From Lentisphaerota bacterium (GTDB lineage Bacteria; Verrucomicrobiota; Lentisphaeria; Victivallales; Victivallaceae), in NCBI GenBank assembly GCA_015061545.1, contig SUWJ01000008.1, forward strand, positions 19,996-83,995: a stretch of DNA of 64,000 bases, written 5' to 3'. Positions 44,202 to 52,772 of the stretch are shown here, one piece after another (position 1 is the stretch's first letter; each line of letters opens with the position of its first letter). The notes under the pieces are model-generated. The model was not told the origin of the DNA and searched no databases. It worked only from the letters and a program-made list of their open reading frames with translations. The translations under genes and the position numbers were made by a program.

Positions 44202-47200
44202 ATGAAAAAACTTTTAACCACCGCATTAGCTGTCTTATTTGCCTTGGGAGCAATGGCGGCAAATGCAGTAAAGATCAAAGATCAACTGGTCATTCCCAAC
44301 GGCGACGACTATCAGCAAGTCAAGCTGACCATTCCCGCCATGGAAATTCCTGAAGGCAAAGTTCCCGTACTGGCGTTTGATGCCAGAATGAGTATGCCCA
44401 CTTACGGCGGCTGGAACAACTCGCTGGGAATTGCCATCAACCAACGCAAGCTCACGAACCTTGACAGCAACAGCCAGCTCCGGGTATTGAATCGCGGCAA
44501 AGGCTTGAGCTGCAAAAATAAAAAGGATAACGGCCGCACCTGGTTCCGTGATTTCCGCGGCAATCCTGCGCTGCTGCTCTTTTACGCGCCCGAAAGCGCC
44601 ACCGAACTCGGGAGCGAAATAACCGCTGACCGCGCCGCCGGGTTTGAATATATGATCGTTATTGACGATATGCTCAGTAACAATCAAGTTGCCGATCTGG
44701 AGTTCACCTACTATTTGCGCAAGCGTTTTATTGCCAACAAAGAGATTCCTGCCGTAATCAAAAATTTGCGGGTGGAACTTATGGATGCTGCCGAAGTTGA
44801 CAAGCTGCGCCCTGACTCAGGGGTAAAAGTTATTCAGCTGAAAAAACAGGTCAAAATTGATTCTCCCGCCAGCAATATCAACGAATTGGTGTTGGAGTTT
44901 CCTGCGCTGGATGTGCCGCGCGGCAAGGCGGCGGTGTTGAGTTTCAACGCCCGTATTGTCTTTGGCAGTTACGGCGGCTGGAACAACTATATGAATATAG
45001 ATGTAAACGGCAACCGTCTGGAACGGGAAAATGCCGATGGCGAGTACCGTTTGCTCTACCGCGGCCGCACTTTCCAGAATAAGAGCAAAAAAGAAAACAA
45101 TCGTGACTGGTGGGTCGGGCGCAAAGGCGATAAAGCCCTGCTGGTATTTTTCGCCCCCGAAAATACCGAAGAAGTCGATCCATCCATTACCGGCAGCCGT
45201 CAGTGCGGGTTCGTTTACGATATTGTGATCGACGATTTTATCAACAAAATCGAATACGGTGCCGACGACCGTGTAGAAAGCGCCAAGCCCAACAAAATCA
45301 AGTTTGCCTACTCGCTGCTGCGCCGTCATGTGGGCAACCGCAATATGCCTTTGCTGCTCAAAGATGTAAAAATCAAAATCATGGATAAGGAAGAAATCGT
45401 CAAAAATCTGCCCCAACCCGAACCCCGTGAACAGCGGTCGGAAGCGGCGGCAACCGCCACGCTCCCCGGCAGCAACGGGCTTATGCTGGAAGTGGCAGCC
45501 GACGGAGCGCTCCAATTCAAACTTAGCGGGGAAACGGTTTTTATGGATAGCTTTTTCAGCTATCCTGCCAAACCGGTCATGAAGTATAATGCGCTGGGCA
45601 AAAACAAAGATAAAAATGCTGCTGGCTGGCAGGTTGATGTAAAAAATTCCAACGGTAAACTCATCATTTCCGCCCGCAGCAGCGAGTTTGAAATTTCCCG
45701 CGAAATCACTTTTGACAACAACCGTTACAACTTCCGCGATACGCTGAAGAACATTGCATCTCACAACGCGGCATTGGCGTTTTTCGATCGTTTTTCCGGC
45801 AATACGGTCAACGACAAAAAAGTCAAGTTGGCAGGACAGGCCGAAGTCCGCGGCGTGGTGGATTTCTTCGGCTCCAGCAATCCGACGGTCTTTATGGCCG
45901 GTAAAAACGTTGCATTCGGTGCGGTTTACGAAGATACCCTTTCCCGCGCCCAGCTGCAGCTGCGCGCCCAGAATGGGCTTTACGAAGCCGGTTCGATCGG
46001 CTGCGGCGCCGGCCCCGGTGAATCAATCGTGCGTGAATTTGCCGTCTACGCAATTCCGACCAACAACTACTTTGACTTTATCAATCAGATCCGACGCGAT
46101 TGGAATATGAATTCCTACACCATCCCCGGACCGCTCTCCTTCTCCCGCCGCGGCCGCCGTGCAGGTATGCCTCACGCCATGGATGTGATCGCCCCGTGGT
46201 TTGAATTTGCTCACTACGGTAAAGGCAACGATAACGATGGAGCGCTGCTCACCCGCGATGAATTTATGCAAAAAGCCAAGCCGCAACTGGAATCGCTGCG
46301 CAGGAAAAATCCCGATATGATCATTTTCGGGATGATGGAAACCAACCTTTCCCCCTTCGACTGCCGCAAATATGACTGGAGCAAAAGCATCCGTCAGCGC
46401 GGAGTGGATGAACCCCGCAATGCCGACGGCATCGGCTACGGACTCTTTTTTTCCAAAGAAATGACCGGAAAAGTTGATGCGGTAACTCACCTTAAAGACT
46501 CCATTATCCGCGACGCCGAAGGCCGCGCCATGTACGATAATATGTACCCGGTGGAACCGGTGATCTATCTGATGGTGCAGCCCGAACTCGGCAATGCCCG
46601 CTTTAAGGAAATGATCGAACAGATCGACTTTCTGATGGACAAAGTGGGAATGAACGGTATTTATATCGACCAGTTCCAGCCCTACACCATCGGCGGATTT
46701 TCCGAAAACCGCTGGGATGGTCATACCGTGGAAATGGCTCCCGACGGCACGATCAAACGCTACCGTTACAGCTATGCCATTACCGGCGCCACCGCCCGGG
46801 CAGCGATCATCAAACACGTCAAGAGCAAAGGCGGCCACATTCTGACCAACGGTCAGGCTATGAGCCGCGAAGAGCAGAATCTCGGCGGACTGGCATTTCA
46901 GGAAATGGAAAACGACTCGGTCAACCCGATCCACTTTATGGATTCCAAACCGCCGGAATTCCGCTGGCAGGCGATCAGTCATCTGGGTTGCCCCGTGGCG
47001 CTGGGGATCAGACCCCGCAAATATATTGATACGGAAGTGCGCCCCAACCGCGCCGCCGAGTATCAAACCAAAGGGGTCATCACCGCGCTGCGCAACGGAT
47101 TGAACTACTGCGTTTATATTTATGACTTGAATGTGGACGGCAAACCCGATTCGGGCAGCTACGAAATGTTCAAACATATGTACCCCTTTACCCCCATTGA

Positions 47201-47423
47201 ACTCAACGAAGGGTTCATCATCGGTAAAGAACGGGTAATTACGGCAGTTTCCCGCAAGTTCACAGTTGCCGGCAGCCAAAAGCCCACGCTGCATCACTAC
47301 AACAAAATGGGGGTCCCCTACCCCCAAGCAGACTTTGCGGTCAGCGGCGAAGCGGGGGCATGGATCGTGGATGTAAAGCTCAAAGACTGGAACGAAGTAG
47401 CTATTATCGAAGTGAACGAATAA
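44202..47423 (+). CDS. Large secreted glycoside-hydrolase-like protein with duplicated N-terminal domain
   Basis: 1,073 residues from the ATG at 44202 with AAAGGAG upstream. A clear Sec signal peptide (MKKLLTTALAVLFALGAMAANA) is followed by two homologous modules of about 180 residues (about 23-200 and 211-395), each with a YGGWNN motif, a GNPALL/GDKALL-VFFAPE segment and a YxIVIDD segment. Then comes a beta-sandwich region (about 420-640) and a TIM-barrel-like domain (650-1070) with NPDMIIFGMMETN, VGMNGIYIDQFQPY (candidate catalytic Asp near 820), GGHILTNGQAMSREEQN and a C-terminal beta domain. The layout is that of an alpha-glycosidase-type enzyme, but no family can be assigned by eye. Control by the adjacent LacI regulator is likely. 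Confidence 0.82.
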   Translation: MKKLLTTALAVLFALGAMAANAVKIKDQLVIPNGDDYQQVKLTIPAMEIPEGKVPVLAFDARMSMPTYGGWNNSLGIAINQRKLTNLDSNSQLRVLNRGKGLSCKNKKDNGRTWFRDFRGNPALLLFYAPESATELGSEITADRAAGFEYMIVIDDMLSNNQVADLEFTYYLRKRFIANKEIPAVIKNLRVELMDAAEVDKLRPDSGVKVIQLKKQVKIDSPASNINELVLEFPALDVPRGKAAVLSFNARIVFGSYGGWNNYMNIDVNGNRLERENADGEYRLLYRGRTFQNKSKKENNRDWWVGRKGDKALLVFFAPENTEEVDPSITGSRQCGFVYDIVIDDFINKIEYGADDRVESAKPNKIKFAYSLLRRHVGNRNMPLLLKDVKIKIMDKEEIVKNLPQPEPREQRSEAAATATLPGSNGLMLEVAADGALQFKLSGETVFMDSFFSYPAKPVMKYNALGKNKDKNAAGWQVDVKNSNGKLIISARSSEFEISREITFDNNRYNFRDTLKNIASHNAALAFFDRFSGNTVNDKKVKLAGQAEVRGVVDFFGSSNPTVFMAGKNVAFGAVYEDTLSRAQLQLRAQNGLYEAGSIGCGAGPGESIVREFAVYAIPTNNYFDFINQIRRDWNMNSYTIPGPLSFSRRGRRAGMPHAMDVIAPWFEFAHYGKGNDNDGALLTRDEFMQKAKPQLESLRRKNPDMIIFGMMETNLSPFDCRKYDWSKSIRQRGVDEPRNADGIGYGLFFSKEMTGKVDAVTHLKDSIIRDAEGRAMYDNMYPVEPVIYLMVQPELGNARFKEMIEQIDFLMDKVGMNGIYIDQFQPYTIGGFSENRWDGHTVEMAPDGTIKRYRYSYAITGATARAAIIKHVKSKGGHILTNGQAMSREEQNLGGLAFQEMENDSVNPIHFMDSKPPEFRWQAISHLGCPVALGIRPRKYIDTEVRPNRAAEYQTKGVITALRNGLNYCVYIYDLNVDGKPDSGSYEMFKHMYPFTPIELNEGFIIGKERVITAVSRKFTVAGSQKPTLHHYNKMGVPYPQADFAVSGEAGAWIVDVKLKDWNEVAIIEVNE

Positions 47424-47466
47424 TTTAACTTTTATCAGCACAGAAACTGATCCATCAATCACAATA

Positions 47467-47975
47467 GGCTGTTGCAAAACTATTCAGAGTTTTGCAACAC
47501 AATGAAGCTCGCCAACAGCTCATGCGGCGGAACGCCGCAAAGCGCGGTTAGCGCCGCGAACGCATGTGAAAGGAATCAGCAGGATGAATTCCTGCTGATC
47601 GAGCGGCTCCGCCGCGAAGTTGAACGGAGTTGAGCGAAGCTCCCGGCGTCTGAGGGAACTTTTGCGGTGAAGCCGCAAAAGTTGGTAAGGGAGCGGCAGC
47701 GACCGCTCTATTGTAAAGTCGCCAAGTAACCTCGCGCTGGATATAGCCCCAAAACGAGCAAGGGAGGTCCAGGAGGGCAATGCCAATGCCCTCTTGGGAT
47801 GCGCAATCTCTACCATGCTGAATAACCCGTACAAGTCTTGAAGCGCATTTATATTATCGTTAACGGCTGCTCCTCAAAACAAATTCATGAGCCAATGCAC
47901 ATATATAGCGCTGAATATATGTGTTTGAGCTTAATTACTACAAAAAAAGTGTTGCAAAACACTTTTGCAACGGCC
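47467..47975. mobile_element. 509-bp hairpin-rich non-autonomous element with terminal inverted repeats (copy 1)
   Basis: The ends GGCTGTTGCAAAA (47467-47479) and TTTTGCAACGGCC (47963-47975) are inverted copies with 12 of 13 matches. Inside are many stem-loops, for example TGTTGCAAAACT at 47470-47481 with its reverse copy at 47487-47498, CAGCAGGA/TCCTGCTG near 47580-47600, AACTTTTGCGG/CCGCAAAAGTT near 47660-47682 and GAGGGCA/TGCCCTC near 47773-47793. The right end, a stem plus a T8 run, looks like a terminator. No transposase is encoded. The first 77 bases recur identically at 63876-63952. The ends resemble those of insertion sequences with GGxxxTGTTGCAAA termini. A 104-codon minus-strand frame inside is judged non-coding. 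Confidence 0.75.
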
Positions 47976-48199
47976 TTTTTTTTATGCAGAAACAATTATA
48001 AAAAAGCGCGGAGTCATGCGGAAAAAATAACGATATTCCGGTATTTTTAATTTAAAATCAGCGCTTGTGCCCCGTAAATATTTGCAATCAAACGGGAATG
48101 GGGTATATTACTCCTGATAGTGTTTTACAGAGTCAATGCTGAATTATCCGCTGTAATATAAAAAACAACTGTAAGTGCGGATAGCCACCGGAGTTGGTT

Positions 48200-49303
48200 A
48201 TGCAGAAAAAAATTGAGGATATTTGCTCTCATTTTCATATTTACGGGGACTTTGTCGTAGCCATACCCTGCGGCAACGGTCATATCAACGACACCTACCA
48301 GCTGACTTTCGATCAGGGCGGTACTCTGCTGCACTATACCCTGCAGCGGATCAACACCAATGTATTCAAACAGCCGGCAATGGTTATGGAAAATTTCAGC
48401 TGCGTTACAGCTCATATTTTAAACAAGATACGGCAGGAAAAAAAGCGCAATCCCCAGAGCCGCCGCCGTACTCTGCGGCTGGTCTTCACCCACGATGCCA
48501 TGCCTTATTACCGCGACAGCAACGGCGATTACTGGCGCTGCTATGTCTATGTGGAAAATTGTCACAGCTTCGATATTCTTGAAGAACCCATTCAGGCATT
48601 CAAAGCAGCGCAAGCATTCGGGCAATTTCAGCTGGATCTGGCGGATCTGCCGGATCGGCTCAACGAAACGATCCCCCACTTCCACCATGCGCCGCGGCGG
48701 CTCAAAGCGCTGGAAAAAGTTATGCGCAGCGACCATTACAACCGTATGAAAATGGTAGGTCCTGAAGTGGATTTTGTTATGCAGCGCGCATCTGAACTGG
48801 ATAAGCTGATAAACCTTCAAGCCGCCGGGGATATTGTTGAACGCACCACCCATAACGATACTAAACTGAACAATGTGCTGATCGACGATTTTACCGGCGA
48901 AGGGATCTGCGTGCTGGATCTGGATACCGTTATGCCCGGTTTGCCCCACTACGACTTTGGCGATATGGTCAGAACCGGCACGTCGCCTGCGCCCGAAGAT
49001 GAAACCGATTTGAGCAAAGTCTATATGCGTTTTGATATGTTTGAAGCGCTGCTGCGGGGCTATCTGGACAAGGCGGGGCATTTTCTTAATGATGTGGAAA
49101 AAGAGCTGTTGCCGTTTTCGGGAAAACTTATGGCAATGGTCATCGGGATCAGATTTTTGACCGATTTTCTGGATGGGGACAATTATTTCAAAACTTCGCG
49201 GGTCAATCATAATCTGGATCGGGCGCGCAGTCAGTTCAAACTTGTTGAATCCATCGAGGATCAAATGAGTGATATGATGAAATTGCTGCAGGAAATAAAG
49301 TAA
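48200..49303 (+). CDS. nahK: N-acetylhexosamine 1-kinase (NahK-like phosphotransferase)
   Basis: 367 residues from the ATG at 48200 with GGAG 6 bases upstream. It follows bifidobacterial NahK closely along its length: PCGNGHINDTYQLT, LQRINTNVFKQP, LNETIPHFHHAPRR, catalytic loop THNDTKLNNVLIDD, metal-binding VLDLDTVMPG, HYDFGDMVRTG and LLPFSGKLMAMVIGIRFLTDFLDGD-type region. NahK phosphorylates GlcNAc/GalNAc at C1 with ATP, the entry to the lacto-N-biose/galacto-N-biose salvage route. An epimerase follows 90 bases downstream and a UDP-HexNAc pyrophosphorylase is 6.6 kb away. Confidence 0.88.
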   Translation: MQKKIEDICSHFHIYGDFVVAIPCGNGHINDTYQLTFDQGGTLLHYTLQRINTNVFKQPAMVMENFSCVTAHILNKIRQEKKRNPQSRRRTLRLVFTHDAMPYYRDSNGDYWRCYVYVENCHSFDILEEPIQAFKAAQAFGQFQLDLADLPDRLNETIPHFHHAPRRLKALEKVMRSDHYNRMKMVGPEVDFVMQRASELDKLINLQAAGDIVERTTHNDTKLNNVLIDDFTGEGICVLDLDTVMPGLPHYDFGDMVRTGTSPAPEDETDLSKVYMRFDMFEALLRGYLDKAGHFLNDVEKELLPFSGKLMAMVIGIRFLTDFLDGDNYFKTSRVNHNLDRARSQFKLVESIEDQMSDMMKLLQEIK

Positions 49304-49393
49304 GTATTATCTTAGCCTGCGCAGCAAAAAGGCTGCTCGAGGCAGAGTTTATCAAACTTGAAGCCAAGCAAGTAAGAGAGGAATAGCAGAAAC

Positions 49394-50308
49394 ATGAGGA
49401 TTCTCATCACCGGGGGGGCCGGATTTATCGGCAGTAATATAGCGCAATACTATCAGGATCGCGCTGAAGTGCGGGTGCTGGATAACCTGCGCTCCGGGCG
49501 GGGGGAAAATCTTAAAGACTTGAATGTGGAGTTTATCCGCGGCGATGTCCGTGACCGCGTAAAACTGGCCAAGGCGATGAAAAATGTGGATTACGTCTTT
49601 CACCTTGCCGCTATGATCGGCGTACCCGAATCAATGCAGAAGCCCCAGGAGTGTATAGATATAAACGTAAACGGTACTCTTATGGTGCTGGAAGAAGCCG
49701 CCAAAGCGGGGGTAAAAAAACTTTGCTACGCCTCCAGCGCGGCAGTTTACGGCAATGCCTGCAATCAGGTGCGGCGCGAAGATATGTGCGCAGATCCTGA
49801 CAGCATCTACGCAGTAACCAAACTTGACGGCGAACATTACTGCAAGATATTCTCCGAAAATAATAAACTTAAAACAGTCAGTCTGCGCTATTTCAACGTC
49901 TTCGGTCCGCGGCAGGATCCCGACAGCGCCTACGCCGCAGCACCGGCACTTTTCTGCAATCGCGCCATTCACGGTAAAAAAATCTCGATTTTCGGCGATG
50001 GCGAACAGAGCCGCGATTTTGTTTACATTGACGATGTGGTCAAGGTCAATGCCTTCTTTATGGAAAACGATCTGGAAGGGGTTTACAACGTTGCTACCGG
50101 CAATACGGTAACGATCAATGATCTGGTCAGCAGGATCCTGTTTATGACTGATTCGCAATCCGAAGTGGAACACCTGCCTGAGCGCCCCGGCGATATAAAA
50201 CATTTGCAGGCATCGACCGACAAACTGCACAGCGCCGGAATAAAGTGCAGTTCGCCTTTTACCGCAGGTTTGGGGGAAACCATAAATTATTACAATACCA
50301 ACAGCTGA
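49394..50308 (+). CDS. NAD-dependent UDP-sugar epimerase (UDP-hexose/HexNAc 4-epimerase family)
   Basis: 304-residue extended short-chain dehydrogenase: NAD-binding TGGAGFIGSN, YASSAAVYG and the catalytic YAVTKLDGE (Y-x-x-x-K). RYFNVFGPRQDP and DFVYIDDVV are typical of GalE/WbpP/Gne enzymes. Given nahK upstream, interconversion of UDP-GlcNAc and UDP-GalNAc is the most economical role, but UDP-glucose/galactose cannot be excluded. Separated from the next gene by 58 bases, so probably in one operon with nahK and the sigma factor. Confidence 0.9.
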   Translation: MRILITGGAGFIGSNIAQYYQDRAEVRVLDNLRSGRGENLKDLNVEFIRGDVRDRVKLAKAMKNVDYVFHLAAMIGVPESMQKPQECIDINVNGTLMVLEEAAKAGVKKLCYASSAAVYGNACNQVRREDMCADPDSIYAVTKLDGEHYCKIFSENNKLKTVSLRYFNVFGPRQDPDSAYAAAPALFCNRAIHGKKISIFGDGEQSRDFVYIDDVVKVNAFFMENDLEGVYNVATGNTVTINDLVSRILFMTDSQSEVEHLPERPGDIKHLQASTDKLHSAGIKCSSPFTAGLGETINYYNTNS

Positions 50309-50366
50309 TTGGCTGTAAGACAAGGCGGGGGGAAGTAACAGCATCATATTGGAAAACAAGTAGAAA

Positions 50367-51707
50367 ATGGACAATGCTGCAGAAAAACCGTCGAAAAACA
50401 GTGATTATACTCAGGCGGACGCCGATTCTGTAGGCGGCAATAATGCCAATCACGGTGTAAATCTGGCGCTGCAAAGCTATTTGCGGGAGCTGGGGCAGCT
50501 GCCGCGGCTTACTGCCGAAGAGCAAGCTGAGCTGGGCAGAAAGATCCTGACTGCGGAAAACCGCTGGCGGGAGCTGCTGACCGCTTTTGCCGCCACCGCC
50601 CAATGGCAAACTGACTTTCTTAATCTACGGGAAAAAACACTGTGGCACGAACAGTTCATCCCTTCCTCGGGCATCAGCGAAAATGATACGGAAAAGCTGC
50701 AGCTTTTCTTGGAAAAATGCGAAAAAATCGCCAATCAGCTGCTGGAGTCATTTCACCGCGGCGATCGCGCCGAGTGCGAGCAGCTGCGAAGCAAACTGGT
50801 GCAGGAAATGAGTTTGTATAAACTTTCCAGCGACATACTTATGCAATACCATAAACAGCTGGAAATTGCCGCCGAAACGCTACCCGATATTGCCTTGCAG
50901 ATACTGGCGTCTGAGTCAGCCTTCACCCTTCAGGAGTTCCGCAACACCCTGCGCGCCGCCGATGAAGCCCGCAATAAACTGCTGGATCTGCGGCAGCAGA
51001 TGGTCGAGGGTAATTTGCGGCTGGTCATCAGGATCGTGAACCAATACAGCTACCGCCAGCTGTCGATCGGCGATCTGGTGCAGGAAGGCAATCTGGGATT
51101 GATGCGTTCGCTGGAAAAATTCGACTTTAATTTGAAGCATAAATTCAGCACTTACGCCAGCTGGTGGATACGCCAGAGCATCGGCAGAGCCATTGCCGAA
51201 CAGTTCCGGGTCATCAGGATCCCTTCGCATATGATTTCAACCATTGCGGCAATCAACCGGGTGGAGCAGCGCTTTATTCTGGAACACGACCGGATGCCCG
51301 AAGTAAGCGAAATCGCCGCCATATTGGAAATGCCTCCCGCCCGGGTCAGCGCCATACGCAAGATGGCACGGCAGACCATATCGCTGCAATCGCCGCTGAC
51401 CACGGATGAATCGGGCAGTAATCTGGAAGATGTGCTGCCGGATATGCAGTCGCAGGATCCCTCCTGCTGCGTATCGGAGGAAACGATCAATCACCAGCTG
51501 CTGGAGCTGCTGAAAACGCTGTCAGGACGGGAACGGATGATCCTTTCCATGCGTTTCGGCTTGCTGGGGCAACGGGTGCATACCCTGCGGGAGATCAGCA
51601 ATCACTTCAACATCAGCCGCGAACGGGTCAGACAGCTGGAAATGCAAACCTTGAATAAACTGCGTACACCTGAAAATCTCCGATTACTGGGGGCGCACCG
51701 ACCTTAA
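50367..51707 (+). CDS. Sigma-70-family RNA polymerase sigma factor (RpoD/RpoS-like, group 2)
   Basis: 446 residues. Region 1.2 (LQSYLRELGQLPRLTAEEQAEL), a long non-conserved insertion (about 70-200), region 2 (EGNLRLVIRIVNQYSYRQL, GDLVQEGNLGLMRSLEKFD, FSTYASWWIRQSIGRAIAEQ), region 3 (RVIRIPSHMI) and region 4 (GRERMILSMRFGL, HFNISRERVRQLEMQTLNKLR) are complete. Region 1.1 is absent, as in alternative group 2 factors. The start lacks a good ribosome binding site. Followed after 18 bases by the ABC ATPase gene. Confidence 0.92.
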   Translation: MDNAAEKPSKNSDYTQADADSVGGNNANHGVNLALQSYLRELGQLPRLTAEEQAELGRKILTAENRWRELLTAFAATAQWQTDFLNLREKTLWHEQFIPSSGISENDTEKLQLFLEKCEKIANQLLESFHRGDRAECEQLRSKLVQEMSLYKLSSDILMQYHKQLEIAAETLPDIALQILASESAFTLQEFRNTLRAADEARNKLLDLRQQMVEGNLRLVIRIVNQYSYRQLSIGDLVQEGNLGLMRSLEKFDFNLKHKFSTYASWWIRQSIGRAIAEQFRVIRIPSHMISTIAAINRVEQRFILEHDRMPEVSEIAAILEMPPARVSAIRKMARQTISLQSPLTTDESGSNLEDVLPDMQSQDPSCCVSEETINHQLLELLKTLSGRERMILSMRFGLLGQRVHTLREISNHFNISRERVRQLEMQTLNKLRTPENLRLLGAHRP

Positions 51708-51725
51708 AAAACACGGGATAATTTT

Positions 51726-52772
51726 ATGCGTATAACAATCAAAAATCTGAGTAAATCTTACAGCGGCGGCAATCTGGTACTCAAGCCGCTTAATTTGGAA
51801 ATCGAATCAGGCGAGCTGTTTTTTCTGCTCGGACCTTCAGGTTGCGGCAAATCGACTTTGCTGCGGCTGATCGCAGGATTTCTTACGCCCGACAGCGGCA
51901 CGATCGCTTTTGATGATCAGGATGTAACTGCGCTGCCGCCGGAAAAACGCAACGCACCGATGGTGTTTCAAAATTACGCCCTCTGGCCCCATTTGAGCGT
52001 TTACGAAAATGTGGCATTCGGCTTGAAAGCCCAACATTTGAAAAGCAGCGAAGTGCGCGCCAGAGCTATGGCAGCGCTGGAAACGGTCCGTATGAGCGAG
52101 TTTGCCGAACGTAAAACGCCGCTGCTTTCGGGCGGTCAGCAGCAGCGCGTAGCCCTTGCCCGGGCGCTGGCTGTAGCGCCTGAACTGATTTTGCTGGATG
52201 AACCATTGAGCAATCTGGATGCAAAATTGCGGGACGAAATGCGCGAAGAATTGCGCGAAATCTGCCGCAGCCGCCACCTTACTGCCATATACGTTACTCA
52301 CGATCGGCGGGAAGCGCTGAGTATGGCGGATCGCATGGCAGTTATGGCTAACGGCAGTATTGCCCAGCTGGGAACGCCGTCAGAACTTTACCGCCGCCCG
52401 ATCAACAGTTTTACAGCGTCATTTCTGGGGGATATAAATTTGCTTCCCGGCAGGATAACGGCTCCGGGGAGTATATCTACCGCCTGCGGAACATTCTGCG
52501 GACTTGACACCGGCAAGGCAGCAGTCAATGATGAAGTAACTCTGGCGATACGCCCCGAAAATATCCGGATCGACTCCGATATCAACGGCGCGTGGAGCGC
52601 AGTTATGCCCCTGACCGGAGGAAGCTATCTGGGAGAATTTGCCGCGTGGAAATTCGGCGAACTTTGCGTAAACGAAATTGCTCCTGAAATGCGCCGTATC
52701 GGCAGCAGCTGCCGACTGACCGTCCGCAGTCAGGATGCAGTCGTGTTTGATGCCGACGGAGGCAGTTTATGA
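51726..52772 (+). CDS. Fbp/Pot-type ABC transporter ATP-binding protein
   Basis: 348 residues: Walker A GPSGCGKSTLLR, Q-loop VFQNYALWPH, signature LSGGQQQRVALARALA, Walker B LILLDEPLSNLD, H-loop YVTHDRREAL, then a C-terminal TOBE domain (about 240-348). This is the class serving ferric-ion, polyamine and 2-aminoethylphosphonate importers. Its last four bases overlap the next gene (ATGA), encoding the binding protein. No permease gene is in the operon. Confidence 0.92.
   Translation: MRITIKNLSKSYSGGNLVLKPLNLEIESGELFFLLGPSGCGKSTLLRLIAGFLTPDSGTIAFDDQDVTALPPEKRNAPMVFQNYALWPHLSVYENVAFGLKAQHLKSSEVRARAMAALETVRMSEFAERKTPLLSGGQQQRVALARALAVAPELILLDEPLSNLDAKLRDEMREELREICRSRHLTAIYVTHDRREALSMADRMAVMANGSIAQLGTPSELYRRPINSFTASFLGDINLLPGRITAPGSISTACGTFCGLDTGKAAVNDEVTLAIRPENIRIDSDINGAWSAVMPLTGGSYLGEFAAWKFGELCVNEIAPEMRRIGSSCRLTVRSQDAVVFDADGGSL

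Noticed and set aside
46023..47477. 484-codon minus-strand frame antisense to the secreted glycosidase-like gene
   Set aside because: No domain, no ribosome binding site, and it is fully antisense to a signal-peptide-bearing protein.
47520..47834. 104-codon minus-strand ORF inside the mobile element
   Set aside because: It runs through several perfect hairpins, has an Arg/Leu-rich composition and no ribosome binding site. The element looks like structured non-coding DNA.
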